Source: an uncultured Clostridia bacterium
GTDB taxonomy: Bacteria; Bacillota; Clostridia; Lachnospirales; Anaerotignaceae
Direction of reading: 5' to 3'
NCBI GenBank assembly: GCA_944379995.1
Contig: CALWGF010000002.1
Coordinates: forward strand, 124,001-188,000
DNA: 64,000 nucleotides
Position 1 is the first letter of the stretch. Each line of letters starts with the position of its first letter. Position numbers and translations under genes: made by a program. Positions 8,069 through 16,846 of the stretch are shown here, one piece after another. The notes under the pieces were generated by a model that was given only the letters and a program-made list of their open reading frames with translations, was not told where the DNA came from and ran no database searches.

Positions 8069-8148
8069 TTGCGAACATATCCCTCATTACGTTTGCAAGT
8101 GATAATTCTATCACAAATAAAAGGGTGTCGATTATATCGACACCCTTT
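8069..8148 (+). ncRNA. Compact three-hairpin structured RNA candidate
   Basis: Three hairpins in series: 8069-8076 with 8091-8098 (8 bp, one G.U), then without any gap 8099-8104 with 8109-8114 (6 bp), then 8120-8132 with 8136-8148 (13 bp, GC-rich for this genome). The first two could stack coaxially. The third could be a terminator, although few T follow its stem. It may be an independent small RNA, the 3' UTR of flavodoxin or a leader element. I do not recognise a known riboswitch. Confidence 0.5.
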
Positions 8149-8190
8149 ATTCATGTAAATGATTTATTTAATCAACAAATTTTAATAATT

Positions 8191-8221
8191 TTGTAGAATA
8201 TAACTTAAAATATGCTATACT
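8191..8221 (+). promoter_or_regulatory. Promoter of the glycosylation operon
   Basis: TTGTAG at 8191-8196 and TATACT at 8216-8221 with an extended TG element (TGCTATACT). The spacer is 19 bases, long but eased by the extended -10. Confidence 0.5.
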
Positions 8222-8263
8222 ATAAAATAGTTTAATTTTATTTTTAATTTGAGGGATATAAAT

Positions 8264-8977
8264 ATGATAACACTTATAATACCAGCATATAATGAAAAAT
8301 TAATAATTGGACATACAATACAAATAGCTGATAAATTTCTTTCAAATACTTTTAAATCATATGAAATTATAATTGTTGATGATGGAAGTACAGATGGTAT
8401 GAAAGATTTTGTTTTAGATATGAATATGGAAAATGTTAATGTTGTATCATATAGCAAAAACAAAGGTAAAGGATATGCAGTAAGACAAGGTATATTTAAA
8501 GCTAAAGGGGATTATATATTTTTTACTGATGCTGACCTTGCATATGGTGTTGATATTATTAAGAAAGCATATTGTAAAATGAAAAAAGAAAATTCTGATG
8601 TTGTAATAGGTTCTAGAAAATTATCAAAACAAGGATATAAAAATTATCCTTTTATAAGACTTGTAGCATCAAAAATATTTTCTTTTATAACAGGATTTAT
8701 TTCTGGTCTGTCATATGATACACAATGTGGTTTTAAAGGATTTAAAAAAGATGTTGCAAACAGTATTTTTAAAAATTGTGTTATAGATAGATTTGCTTTT
8801 GATTTTGAAGCTATGCTTATTGCTAAAAGAATGGGATTTAAAATTTCTGAAATAGGTGTTTCTATAATAAATCATAGAGAGTCTAAAGTTAATATTATAA
8901 AAGATAGTATAAAAATGCTTAGAGATATAATAACAGTTAGAATTATGACTGAAAAAAGAATAAAGGAGAAATTATAA
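8264..8977 (+). CDS. Family 2 glycosyltransferase (polyprenyl-phosphate glycosyltransferase type)
   Basis: Likely transfers a sugar from a nucleotide donor to undecaprenyl phosphate at the inner membrane face, like GtrB or dolichyl-phosphate glucosyltransferase. The 237 residues have the GT-A start ITLIIPAYNEK, the nucleotide-binding VDDGSTDG, the DXD-type FTDADLAYG and GSRK. No C-terminal membrane pair as in classical GtrB is obvious, apart from a short hydrophobic stretch around residue 140. The start is ATG 8264 after GAGGGA. It is the first gene of an operon with a polytopic protein and a GtrA protein, the layout of Gtr glycosylation modules. Confidence 0.88.
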   Translation: MITLIIPAYNEKLIIGHTIQIADKFLSNTFKSYEIIIVDDGSTDGMKDFVLDMNMENVNVVSYSKNKGKGYAVRQGIFKAKGDYIFFTDADLAYGVDIIKKAYCKMKKENSDVVIGSRKLSKQGYKNYPFIRLVASKIFSFITGFISGLSYDTQCGFKGFKKDVANSIFKNCVIDRFAFDFEAMLIAKRMGFKISEIGVSIINHRESKVNIIKDSIKMLRDIITVRIMTEKRIKEKL

Positions 8978-8978
8978 T

Positions 8979-10580
8979 ATGAATTCTATTTCGATAAAAA
9001 GACAAAATATTATATTTTACATAATAGCCTTTATTCTTGTTTTTATGAGATTTGTTTATTATGGTTTTGAGTATTTTCCACAGCTTGACGATTATATACA
9101 ATATTATAGTTACAGACAATTTTTAGGAACAATACCAGAAATAATACAAAAACTTGGGCTTTTGTCTGCAAGACCTCTTGCGGGAATTATGGATATTACT
9201 CTTTGGAATTTCTTTTTTAATACAAATATGATTTTTGGTGTTTTTATAATTTCAATACTTTATACAGCATCAGCTTTTATATTAAAAAAAGCATTTTCAA
9301 ATATATTTACTGTTTCAAATATTTTTCTATTTGTATATCTTTTGTTACCACTTGGTTTTGAAGGAACTTATTGGGTGAGTGCATCTTCAAGAATTGTTGT
9401 AGGAATGTTTTTTGCATCTATTGGTATATATTTTTTCTCTGCTTTATGTGAAAAAGGCAGTATTAAGTATATACCTCTTTTTATGATTTTTCAGCTTATA
9501 TCATTTGGTTTTTATGAACAGGTAATAGTATTTTCAATTACAGCAACATTTCTTATTATGTTATCTTTATTTTTTAAAAAAGGTAAAATAACACTTTTTG
9601 CATTTTTAACTTTTGTAAATGTAGGTATATTTGCTTTTGTAACATATTATTTTAAAAGCAGTTCTCTTTATTCTTCAAGAATGGAAATTATGCTTCCTAA
9701 TAGTGAAGGATATTTTGATGTGTTTATTCCAGAAATTTTAAGCCAATTTAAAGAAGTTATTATTTATGGAAATTTTTATACTATTGTTAAGGGATTTATA
9801 AGAGGTATTTCAATAATTTTTCAAGAAAAATCTATTTTGTATTTTGTAATATTAATAATACTTTGTGTTTTTGTTTTTAAACTATCAAAAGATGAAGAAC
9901 AGAAAGGAAGTATATGGGCTTTTGTATTTGGTATACTTCTTTTTATTGCACCACTTACACCATTTCTTGTAATAGGGAATCCTTGGTTTTCTTTTAGAGG
10001 TGCTGTAACATCTTTTGCTGGATTGGGTATTGTTGTTGATACTGTTTTTAATTTGTGCATAAAAAATGTAAAAATAAAAGGTATTGTTACTTCTTTTATT
10101 ATTTTTATATTCTCTGTTGCAGGAGTTTCAGAAATACATGATTATAGAGAAAATAGTATTAAAGATAAAACTGCTGCAAAGGCTTATATTGAAGCTGTTG
10201 AAAATGTTGATAGTAGTTATAGAATAGGTGTTTTAAATCTTAATGAAATTAATATTGAAAATTATAATTATATATTTCATGAACATATTACAGGTGTAAC
10301 AGGCTCTGATTGGTCATTTTTAGGCTGTTGTCGTTATTTTGCAAAAGAGTTTGATATTCCTACTCCAATACCTCTTTCAGTTGAAAGTTATGTTTATAGA
10401 CCTTATAACAGTGATATAAATAACATAGAAAATTTTGATATGCTTTTATGGTATGATGGTGAAAAAATGAAAGAGGTTTTTTGGGACAAAATAGGTGAAA
10501 AAGAATATGTTATATATAGTGATAATGTATATGGAACTATATATGATGAAAATGGCTATGGTCTTTTCAGATGGGAGTAA
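8979..10580 (+). CDS. Polytopic membrane protein, probable GT-C-type glycosyltransferase
   Basis: Protein of 533 residues with about ten hydrophobic helices and a soluble C-terminal part (about 400-533). An acidic motif QLDDYIQYY sits just after the first helix, where GT-C enzymes keep their catalytic acidic residues in an outside loop. Position between a GT2 gene and gtrA matches the third, sugar-attaching member of Gtr modules (the GtrII-like role). No specific family is recognised with certainty, and donor and acceptor are unknown. AAAGGAGAA lies just upstream and one base separates it from the GT2 stop. Confidence 0.6.
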   Translation: MNSISIKRQNIIFYIIAFILVFMRFVYYGFEYFPQLDDYIQYYSYRQFLGTIPEIIQKLGLLSARPLAGIMDITLWNFFFNTNMIFGVFIISILYTASAFILKKAFSNIFTVSNIFLFVYLLLPLGFEGTYWVSASSRIVVGMFFASIGIYFFSALCEKGSIKYIPLFMIFQLISFGFYEQVIVFSITATFLIMLSLFFKKGKITLFAFLTFVNVGIFAFVTYYFKSSSLYSSRMEIMLPNSEGYFDVFIPEILSQFKEVIIYGNFYTIVKGFIRGISIIFQEKSILYFVILIILCVFVFKLSKDEEQKGSIWAFVFGILLFIAPLTPFLVIGNPWFSFRGAVTSFAGLGIVVDTVFNLCIKNVKIKGIVTSFIIFIFSVAGVSEIHDYRENSIKDKTAAKAYIEAVENVDSSYRIGVLNLNEINIENYNYIFHEHITGVTGSDWSFLGCCRYFAKEFDIPTPIPLSVESYVYRPYNSDINNIENFDMLLWYDGEKMKEVFWDKIGEKEYVIYSDNVYGTIYDENGYGLFRWE

Positions 10581-10586
10581 ATTATA

Positions 10587-10991
10587 ATGGATTTTATAAG
10601 AAAATTAATAATACTTTTTGATATTAAAAAGTTTATAAAATTTGGTATGGTTGGCGTTTTAAATACTATTATAGATGTTATAAGCTTTTTTATACTTAAT
10701 GTTGTTATTGGAATAGGTGGATATATTGCTCAGATTATTTCTTTTATAATAGCAACAATAAATAGTTTTATATGTAATAAATATTGGACTTTTGAAAAGA
10801 AAAATCCTGTAAAAAGAGAAGAAATAGGAAAATATATAATTGTAAAATGTGGTTATCTTGCAGTTTCTCTTTTTATGCTTGGTCTTTTTGAAAATCTTTT
10901 TAATCTTACACCAATGGTGGCAAAAATCCCAGCTACTTGTATGATGATAGGTTTTAATTATATAGCAGATAAATTCTGGGTATTTAAATGA
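10587..10991 (+). CDS. GtrA family membrane protein
   Basis: GtrA-like protein of 134 residues with four hydrophobic helices, thought to flip polyprenyl-phosphate sugars across the membrane. Family motifs are visible: FIKFGMVGVLNTIIDVISFF near the N-terminus, NSFICNKYWTF in the middle and NYIADKFWVFK at the C-terminus. It lies six bases after the GT-C-like gene and completes the Gtr trio that decorates surface polymers with sugars, such as teichoic acid in Gram-positives. Confidence 0.9.
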   Translation: MDFIRKLIILFDIKKFIKFGMVGVLNTIIDVISFFILNVVIGIGGYIAQIISFIIATINSFICNKYWTFEKKNPVKREEIGKYIIVKCGYLAVSLFMLGLFENLFNLTPMVAKIPATCMMIGFNYIADKFWVFK

Positions 10992-11011
10992 TTTTTTAGG
11001 GGGAATTAATA

Positions 11012-11875
11012 ATGAAACTTTTAACATTTGAATATGAGGGTAAAAGAAATGCAGGTATACTTTCAGATGATGAAAAAACAGTTTATAAAATAGCTATTGA
11101 AGGAAAAGAATTTGAAGATTTAGGACAAGTTATAGAAAAAATAAATGGCAACATTGAATGTATTAAAAAAAGTGATAGTGTTCCTTTTGAAAATGTTAAA
11201 ATACTTGCTCCTATACCTTTTCCAAAACAAGATATTATATGCCTTGGTATAAATTATATGGCACATGCTGAAGAGTCTGCAAGATATAAAAAAGAGGCTT
11301 TTGGAGGTGATAGACCATTTGCAGTATATTTTTCAAAAAGAGTTAATGAGGCTATTGGTAATGGTGATTATATTGATGGACATTTTGATATTGTAGATAG
11401 TCTTGATTATGAAGCGGAACTTGCTGTTATTATAGGTAAAGATGCTAAAAATGTTTCTGAAAAAGATGCTTTTGATTATGTTTTAGGATATACTGTATTA
11501 AATGATATAAGTGCAAGAAATCTTCAAACACAGCATAAACAATGGTATTTCGGAAAGAGCCTTGATGGTTTTACACCTATGGGACCATTTATTGTTACTG
11601 CTGATGAATTTTCAAATCCTCCGGTTTTAAAAATATGTTCAAGAGTAAATGGAGAAATTAGACAGAATAGTTCAACAGATTTACTTATATTCGGTATTGC
11701 TCATGTAATTGAAGAACTTTCAAAGGGTATGACTTTAAAAGCTGGAACTATAATATCAATGGGAACTCCTGCTGGTGTTGGAATGGGATTTGTACCACCA
11801 AAATTCCTTAAATCTGGTGATGTTGTTGAATGTGAAATTGAAAATATAGGTTGTATAAAAAATATAGTTAAATAA
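11012..11875 (+). CDS. Fumarylacetoacetate hydrolase (FAH) family protein
   Basis: Enzyme of 287 residues of the FAH superfamily, whose members hydrolyse, decarboxylate or isomerise beta-diketo-type acids. The catalytic core is visible: CLGINYMAHAEES, the metal-binding Glu in YEAELAVIIGK, then DISARNLQ and KSLDGFTPMGPF, with MGTPAGVGMGF near the C-terminus. The N-terminal 70 residues form the usual small domain. It follows gtrA by 20 bases behind AGGGGG, so it is probably on the same transcript despite the unrelated function. The exact substrate (oxaloacetate, acylpyruvate or other) cannot be told. Confidence 0.9.
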   Translation: MKLLTFEYEGKRNAGILSDDEKTVYKIAIEGKEFEDLGQVIEKINGNIECIKKSDSVPFENVKILAPIPFPKQDIICLGINYMAHAEESARYKKEAFGGDRPFAVYFSKRVNEAIGNGDYIDGHFDIVDSLDYEAELAVIIGKDAKNVSEKDAFDYVLGYTVLNDISARNLQTQHKQWYFGKSLDGFTPMGPFIVTADEFSNPPVLKICSRVNGEIRQNSSTDLLIFGIAHVIEELSKGMTLKAGTIISMGTPAGVGMGFVPPKFLKSGDVVECEIENIGCIKNIVK

Positions 11876-12010
11876 AATTTATATATATTTTTTGTTAATT
11901 TTTTATAATTTATATTTTTTTAAATATATAACAAATATATATATTATATGTTATTATAAAAATAGATTTAATTAAATAAACAAATAAATAAAAAGAGGGG
12001 AGAGAGGTCA

Positions 12011-13399
12011 ATGTCAAAGTACAGATGTAGTATATGTGGATATATTTATGATGAGGATTTAGAAGGAAAACCTTTTTCTGATTTAGAAGATTGTCCTGTT
12101 TGTCATCAATCTATTGATAAATTTCAAATTTATCAAAAAGAATATGTAGAAAAGTACAACCAAGATAAAAAAATTAATTTAGATTATCCTAAAGAATTTA
12201 TTAGAAAAGATGAAAATTGTCGTTATATGGCAGAAATTCATCATATGGCTGTAACTGGAAAAAGCATTTCAGCATCTATGGGTACAGAACTTAAAATGCC
12301 TAATTGGGACGATATATTAATATTAGGTGCTCAGTTAGACCCTATGCCTCTTGAGGAAAGTGAAGAAGTACAGACAAAGACTGTTATAGGTAAAAATGCT
12401 AAAAAACCCCTTATTTTAGAAAATCCTATATATATTTCACATATGTCTTTTGGGGCACTTTCAAAAGAAGCAAAAATTTCTCTTGCAAAAGGTTCTGCTA
12501 TGGCTAATAGTGCTATGTGTTCTGGAGAAGGTGGTATTATTCCAGAAGAAATGGAAGCTGCTGATAAATATATATTTGAATATGTTGGAAATTTATATAG
12601 TGTAAATCCAGAAAATTTAAGGAATGCAGATGCTATTGAAATTAAAATAGGTCAAGGAACAAAACCGGGAATGGGTGGACATTTACCAAAAGAAAAAGTT
12701 ACCAAAGAAATAAGTCAAATAAGAAATAAACCAATGGGTCAAGATATACTTGCACCATCAAGATTTCCGGGAATAAAAAACAAAGATGATTTGAAAAAAT
12801 TAATACAACAATTAAGAATGGCTTCAGATGGAAGACCAATAGGTATAAAAATAGCTGCAGGAAGAATTGAAAAAGATTTAGAATTTTGTGTATATGCAGA
12901 ACCAGATTTTATTACTATTGATGGAAGAGGTGGTGCAACTGGGTCATCTCCTAAGTTTTTAAGGGATTCTTCAAGTGTACCTACTATATATGCATTGTAT
13001 CGTGCAAGAAAATATTTAGATAGTATTAATTCAGATATAAGTTTAGTAATTACAGGTGGATTAAGAGTATCATCTGATTTTGCAAAAGCTATTGCAATGG
13101 GAGCAGATGCTATTGCTGTTGCTTCTGCACCACTTATAGCTATGGCCTGTCAACAATATAAAATTTGTGGAACAGGTATGTGTCCTATGGGTATTGCAAC
13201 ACAAGATGAAGAATTAAGATTACGTCTTAATCAAGATGCAGCAGCTATGAGAGTTGCAAACTTTTTAAATGTTTCTCTTGATGAGTTAAAAATGTTTGCA
13301 AGAATTACAGGTCATAATAATATACATGACCTTTCTGTTGATGATTTATGTACTATAAATAGAGAAATAAGTGAGTTTACAAATATTCCTCATGTATAA
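12011..13399 (+). CDS. Rubredoxin-fused glutamate synthase-like FMN protein
   Basis: Protein of 462 residues. Residues 1-45 form a rubredoxin domain with two iron-binding pairs (CSICGYIYD and CPVCHQSIDKF). The rest is the FMN/3Fe-4S synthase domain of glutamate synthase large subunits: HMSFGALSKEA, the EGG...IKIGQGTKPGMGG stretch, GRGGATGSSP, and the cluster region CQQYKICGTGMCPMGIATQ. There is no N-terminal glutaminase domain, so any glutamate synthase role would use ammonia or a separate amidotransferase. Electron delivery through the fused rubredoxin is inferred. GAGGGGAGAGAGG precedes the ATG. Confidence 0.85.
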   Translation: MSKYRCSICGYIYDEDLEGKPFSDLEDCPVCHQSIDKFQIYQKEYVEKYNQDKKINLDYPKEFIRKDENCRYMAEIHHMAVTGKSISASMGTELKMPNWDDILILGAQLDPMPLEESEEVQTKTVIGKNAKKPLILENPIYISHMSFGALSKEAKISLAKGSAMANSAMCSGEGGIIPEEMEAADKYIFEYVGNLYSVNPENLRNADAIEIKIGQGTKPGMGGHLPKEKVTKEISQIRNKPMGQDILAPSRFPGIKNKDDLKKLIQQLRMASDGRPIGIKIAAGRIEKDLEFCVYAEPDFITIDGRGGATGSSPKFLRDSSSVPTIYALYRARKYLDSINSDISLVITGGLRVSSDFAKAIAMGADAIAVASAPLIAMACQQYKICGTGMCPMGIATQDEELRLRLNQDAAAMRVANFLNVSLDELKMFARITGHNNIHDLSVDDLCTINREISEFTNIPHV

Positions 13400-13421
13400 T
13401 ATTTTAAGGAGAATAGATTTT

Positions 13422-13883
13422 ATGTTAAAAGAAGGAGATTTAATACCTGAATTTTCACTTATAGGTGATGATGGTAATACATATACAAATGAAACAATAA
13501 AAGGTAAAAAAACAGTAATTTATTTTTATCCAAGAAGTAATACTCCAGGTTGTACAAAAGAGGCACAATCTTTTCAGAGAGTTTATAATACACTTATAAA
13601 TAACGGTATAAATGTTATAGGAATAAGCCCTGATAAACAATCTGCTCAAATTAAATTTAAAGAAAAATATGAGCTTCCTTTTGTACTTCTTTCTGATGAA
13701 GATAAAAGTGTTGCTGATAAATTCGGTGCATATGGTGAAAAGAAACTTTATGGTAAAGTATCTATGGGTATTATAAGAAGTACTTTTATTGTTGATGAAA
13801 ATGGTATAATTATAAAAGCATATCCAAAAGTTAAGGCTGCTGAACATGGTGAGGAAATAGCAAAGTTTTTTGAGCTTATTTAA
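13422..13883 (+). CDS. bcp: Peroxiredoxin, PrxQ/BCP type lacking the usual resolving Cys
   Basis: Thiol peroxidase of 153 residues that reduces hydroperoxides. The peroxidatic Cys lies in YPRSNTPGCTKEA. Most PrxQ proteins have a second Cys five residues later (CTxExC); here that position is Gln (CTKEAQ), and I see no other Cys in the protein, so it would work as a one-Cys enzyme with an external thiol. The start is ATG 13422 after AAGGAGA at 13406-13412. It follows the rubredoxin-GOGAT gene by 22 bases and may be co-transcribed, which fits an oxidative-stress setting. Confidence 0.88.
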   Translation: MLKEGDLIPEFSLIGDDGNTYTNETIKGKKTVIYFYPRSNTPGCTKEAQSFQRVYNTLINNGINVIGISPDKQSAQIKFKEKYELPFVLLSDEDKSVADKFGAYGEKKLYGKVSMGIIRSTFIVDENGIIIKAYPKVKAAEHGEEIAKFFELI

Positions 13884-13897
13884 GGAGATATAAGCCT

Positions 13898-14521
13898 ATG
13901 TTCAATAAAAAAACAATACTAATTGTAAATATTATTTTTGGTGTTATATTTTTGATATATTGTATAATAGGTGTTTCTTTAAGAGGTATTTATATAGACG
14001 GAGAGTTTTTCAAAAAGGATATTATTTCAGAAAATGTTGTAAATTATAGTAAAGAGTTTAAAGGCGAAAATATTTATTATACTATAAAAGATAATAAAAA
14101 TGGAAGTTTTGATATACAGTATGTAAACAATGGTGAATTAACAGAATATTATTACAATCGTGTTAATAATGTTGAAGTATATAAAAATGGCGAAAAAATA
14201 TTAAGTACTAATGAAAATGAAAAATTGACAAATGAAAATAGTTTGGAAGCTTTTAATATTATTATTATAGCTAATGAAGAACAAACTTATACTTCTATTA
14301 CTTTACCTATATTTTTTGTTATTGTAATATTTAATATTATCAATATTATTAATATTATTAATATTAAAGAGCCTTTGTATTTTTTTGAAACAAGAAAGTT
14401 TTTATGGGTAAAAGGTGGAGAACCTTCTGAATTTTATATTTTTATAAGGGATTTAGGTTATGTTTTAATACCTGTAATTTCAATATTTTTAATGTTAATT
14501 GATATTTTTTATATTATGTAA
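13898..14521 (+). CDS. Membrane protein of unknown function
   Basis: Protein of 207 residues with an N-terminal hydrophobic helix (about 7-28), a hydrophilic probably extracellular region (30-125), and two C-terminal helices (about 135-155 and 185-205). The segment FETRKFLWVKGGEPSEFY between the last helices faintly recalls DUF6199-type proteins, but I would not assign it. The second helix is encoded by a nine-base repeat giving INIINIINI. It follows the peroxiredoxin gene by 14 bases, with AAGGAGAT as ribosome site, and is the last gene before a bidirectional terminator. Confidence 0.6.
   Translation: MFNKKTILIVNIIFGVIFLIYCIIGVSLRGIYIDGEFFKKDIISENVVNYSKEFKGENIYYTIKDNKNGSFDIQYVNNGELTEYYYNRVNNVEVYKNGEKILSTNENEKLTNENSLEAFNIIIIANEEQTYTSITLPIFFVIVIFNIINIINIINIKEPLYFFETRKFLWVKGGEPSEFYIFIRDLGYVLIPVISIFLMLIDIFYIM
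14333..14366 (+). repeat. Nine-base tandem repeat AATATTATT, nearly four units
   Basis: The unit repeats in frame inside the preceding membrane protein gene, encoding repeated Asn-Ile-Ile in a membrane helix. One unit carries a T-to-C change. Unit gain or loss by slippage would keep the frame. Confidence 0.75.
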
Positions 14522-14560
14522 AAAAAGACCTTGATTATATTTTATAATCAAGGTCTTTTA
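14521..14560. terminator. Bidirectional terminator between converging genes
   Basis: Thirteen-base-pair stem (14527-14539 with 14543-14555) flanked by A-run and T-run, so it can stop transcription from both sides. It lies between the membrane protein gene (plus) and serA (minus). Confidence 0.85.
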
Positions 14561-14563
14561 ATT

Positions 14564-15748
14564 TTATTCGCCTTCTTTAATTACAATACGTGCAGATACT
14601 ACACCATCAATCTTTTTAAGTTCTTCAATAATATTTTCTGCTTTACCATCAATATTATCTGTATCAATGAGTGTATATGCCCACATACCTTTACTTTTGT
14701 TAATCATGTTGTCAATATTAAGGTTTTCTTTAGCAAATACAGCTGATATTGAACCAATCATATTTGGTACGTTTTTATTTGCAATAGAAATTCTTGTTTT
14801 TCCTGTGTATGGAATATCACAGTTAGGGAAGTTTACAGAGTTTTTGATAATTCCGTATTTAAGGAAATTAATAATTTCTGAACTTGCCATTTCTGCACAG
14901 TTATCCTCACTTTCAGGTGTTGATGCACCAATATGAGGTGTTGTTATTACATTATCAAGACCAACAAGTTCTTTTGTTGGGAAATCTGTTGCATATGCTG
15001 AAAGTGTTCCATTTGAAAGAGCCTCAATAACAGCTTCTGTTTCAACAAGTTCACCACGAGCATAATTTAAAAGTCTTGCACCTTTTTTTACTTTTGTGAA
15101 AAGTTCTTTATTAAATGTATGTTTTGTTTCATCTGTAAGAGGTACATGTATTGTTATATAATCACTTTTTGATACAAGTTCTTCTATTGAAGTTGCTTTA
15201 TGTACATGGCTTGAAAGGTTCCAAGCAGCATCTATTGAAAGATATGGGTCATAACCTATAACGTCCATACCAAGTTTATAAGCAACGTTTGCTACAAGCA
15301 CACCGATTGCACCAAGACCAATTACACCAAGTGTTTTACCTTGTATTTCAGGACCTACAAATTGTTTTTTACCTGCTTCAGTAGCTTTTCCGATACTTCC
15401 TTCACAGTCTTTTAATGTTTTTACCCATTCAATACCTTGTGGAATTTTACGTGATGTAAGAAGAAGTCCTGTTATTACAAGTTCTTTAACAGCATTTGCA
15501 TTTCCACCCGGTGTATTAAATACAACAATACCTCTTTTTGAACATTCATCAACAGGTATATTATTTGTTCCAGCACCAGCTCTACCAATACATTTTACAC
15601 TTTCAGGTATTTCCATCTGATGCATATCAAAACTTCTTAAAAGTATTCCATCAGGGTTTTCCATTTGGTCTGAAATTTTAAATTCATTTTCAGGGAATTT
15701 TTTAAGACCTTTTTGAGATATATTATTAAGTGTTCTTATATTATACAT
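14564..15748 (-). CDS. serA: D-3-phosphoglycerate dehydrogenase
   Basis: First enzyme of serine synthesis, oxidising 3-phosphoglycerate with NAD. The 394 residues include the NAD-binding GVIGLGAIGVLVANVA, the RGE active-site region (LLNYARGELV), and the catalytic His in TTPHIGASTPESE. A C-terminal ACT domain (about 320-394) probably senses serine. This is the short form without the extra ASB domain. It is co-transcribed behind serC, 15 bases downstream of its stop. Confidence 0.95.
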   Translation of the reverse strand: MYNIRTLNNISQKGLKKFPENEFKISDQMENPDGILLRSFDMHQMEIPESVKCIGRAGAGTNNIPVDECSKRGIVVFNTPGGNANAVKELVITGLLLTSRKIPQGIEWVKTLKDCEGSIGKATEAGKKQFVGPEIQGKTLGVIGLGAIGVLVANVAYKLGMDVIGYDPYLSIDAAWNLSSHVHKATSIEELVSKSDYITIHVPLTDETKHTFNKELFTKVKKGARLLNYARGELVETEAVIEALSNGTLSAYATDFPTKELVGLDNVITTPHIGASTPESEDNCAEMASSEIINFLKYGIIKNSVNFPNCDIPYTGKTRISIANKNVPNMIGSISAVFAKENLNIDNMINKSKGMWAYTLIDTDNIDGKAENIIEELKKIDGVVSARIVIKEGE

Positions 15749-15763
15749 TTCTTAAAACCTCTC

Positions 15764-16846
15764 TTATCTATTATTGGCTTCAAATTCTTTCATAAATTCT
15801 ACAAGAGCTTCAACACCTTCGCGTGGCATTGCATTATATATACTTGCTCTCATACCGCCAACTGTTCTATGACCTTTAAGATTTACAAATCCTCTTTCTT
15901 TTGCTTCTGCAATAAATTTTGCATTAAGTTCTTCTGTTGGAAGAACAAAAGGAATATTCATAAGTGAACGGTCTTCTTTTACAACTGTTCCTTTGAAAAG
16001 TTCTGATGAGTCAAGGAAATCATAAAGTATTTTTGCTTTTTCTTCATTCTTTTTCTGAAGTGCAGCAACACCACCTTGTTCTTTTACCCATTCAAATACA
16101 AGTCCTGCAAAATATATTGCATATGTAGGAGGTGTATTATACATTGAACCATTTTTTGCATGTATATCATATTTAAGCATTGTTGGTGTAAAGTCCATAG
16201 CATTTCCAAGAAGGTCTTCACGAATAATTACTATTGTAACACCAGCAGGTCCAAGGTTTTTCTGTGCTCCTGCAAATAAAAGTCCAAATTTTGTTATATC
16301 AACTTTTTCTGAAAGTATGCTTGATGACATATCTCCTACAAGAGGAACATTTCCTGTATCAGGAAGTTCTGTGTATCTTGTACCATATATTGTATTATTA
16401 AGTGTTATATAGAAATAATCAGCTTCAGGGTCAAATGTATTTTTATCAAGTTTTGGTATGTATGAGAATGTTTTATCTTCGCTACTTGCAACAACATTTA
16501 CTTTTCCATAACGAGAAGCTTCTTCAATAGCTTTTTTTGACCATTGTCCTGTATTAACATAATCAGCTTTGTTATTTTTATTCATAAGATTTAAAGGAAT
16601 CATGGCAAACTGTGTTGAACCGCCACCCTGGAGGAAAAGAACCTTGTAGTTATCAGGGATTTCCATAAGTTCTCTTAAATCAGCTTCTGCTTTGTTTATT
16701 ATTTTTTCATAATCTTTGGAACGATGACTCATCTCCATAACGGACATTCCAGTATCACCATATGATACAAATTCTTTTTGAGCTTTTTCAAGTACTTCTA
16801 AAGGAAGCATTGAAGGCCCAGCAGAAAAATTATAAACTCTTTTCAT
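15764..16846 (-). CDS. serC: Phosphoserine aminotransferase
   Basis: PLP enzyme converting phosphohydroxypyruvate and glutamate to phosphoserine. The 360 residues contain the N-terminal VYNFSAGPSMLP, the substrate loop MEMSHRSKDY, GGGSTQFAMIPLN and the PLP lysine in FAGAQKNLGPAG. The start is the ATG at 16846 (MKRVYNF); an upstream in-frame ATG at 16864 overlaps the ribosome site GGAGG and is rejected. First gene of serC-serA. No serB is seen in the window, so the phosphatase step must be encoded elsewhere. Confidence 0.96.
   Translation of the reverse strand: MKRVYNFSAGPSMLPLEVLEKAQKEFVSYGDTGMSVMEMSHRSKDYEKIINKAEADLRELMEIPDNYKVLFLQGGGSTQFAMIPLNLMNKNNKADYVNTGQWSKKAIEEASRYGKVNVVASSEDKTFSYIPKLDKNTFDPEADYFYITLNNTIYGTRYTELPDTGNVPLVGDMSSSILSEKVDITKFGLLFAGAQKNLGPAGVTIVIIREDLLGNAMDFTPTMLKYDIHAKNGSMYNTPPTYAIYFAGLVFEWVKEQGGVAALQKKNEEKAKILYDFLDSSELFKGTVVKEDRSLMNIPFVLPTEELNAKFIAEAKERGFVNLKGHRTVGGMRASIYNAMPREGVEALVEFMKEFEANNR

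Noticed and set aside
14333-14366. CRISPR-like repeats
   Set aside because: It is a short nine-base tandem repeat without spacers; no direct repeat array with spacers was found anywhere in the window.
1661-14555. Shared GACCTTG...CAAGGTC stems at 1661 and 14527 as a dispersed repeat element
   Set aside because: Only the short terminator core is shared and the flanks differ; coincidence or convergent terminator sequence is more likely.
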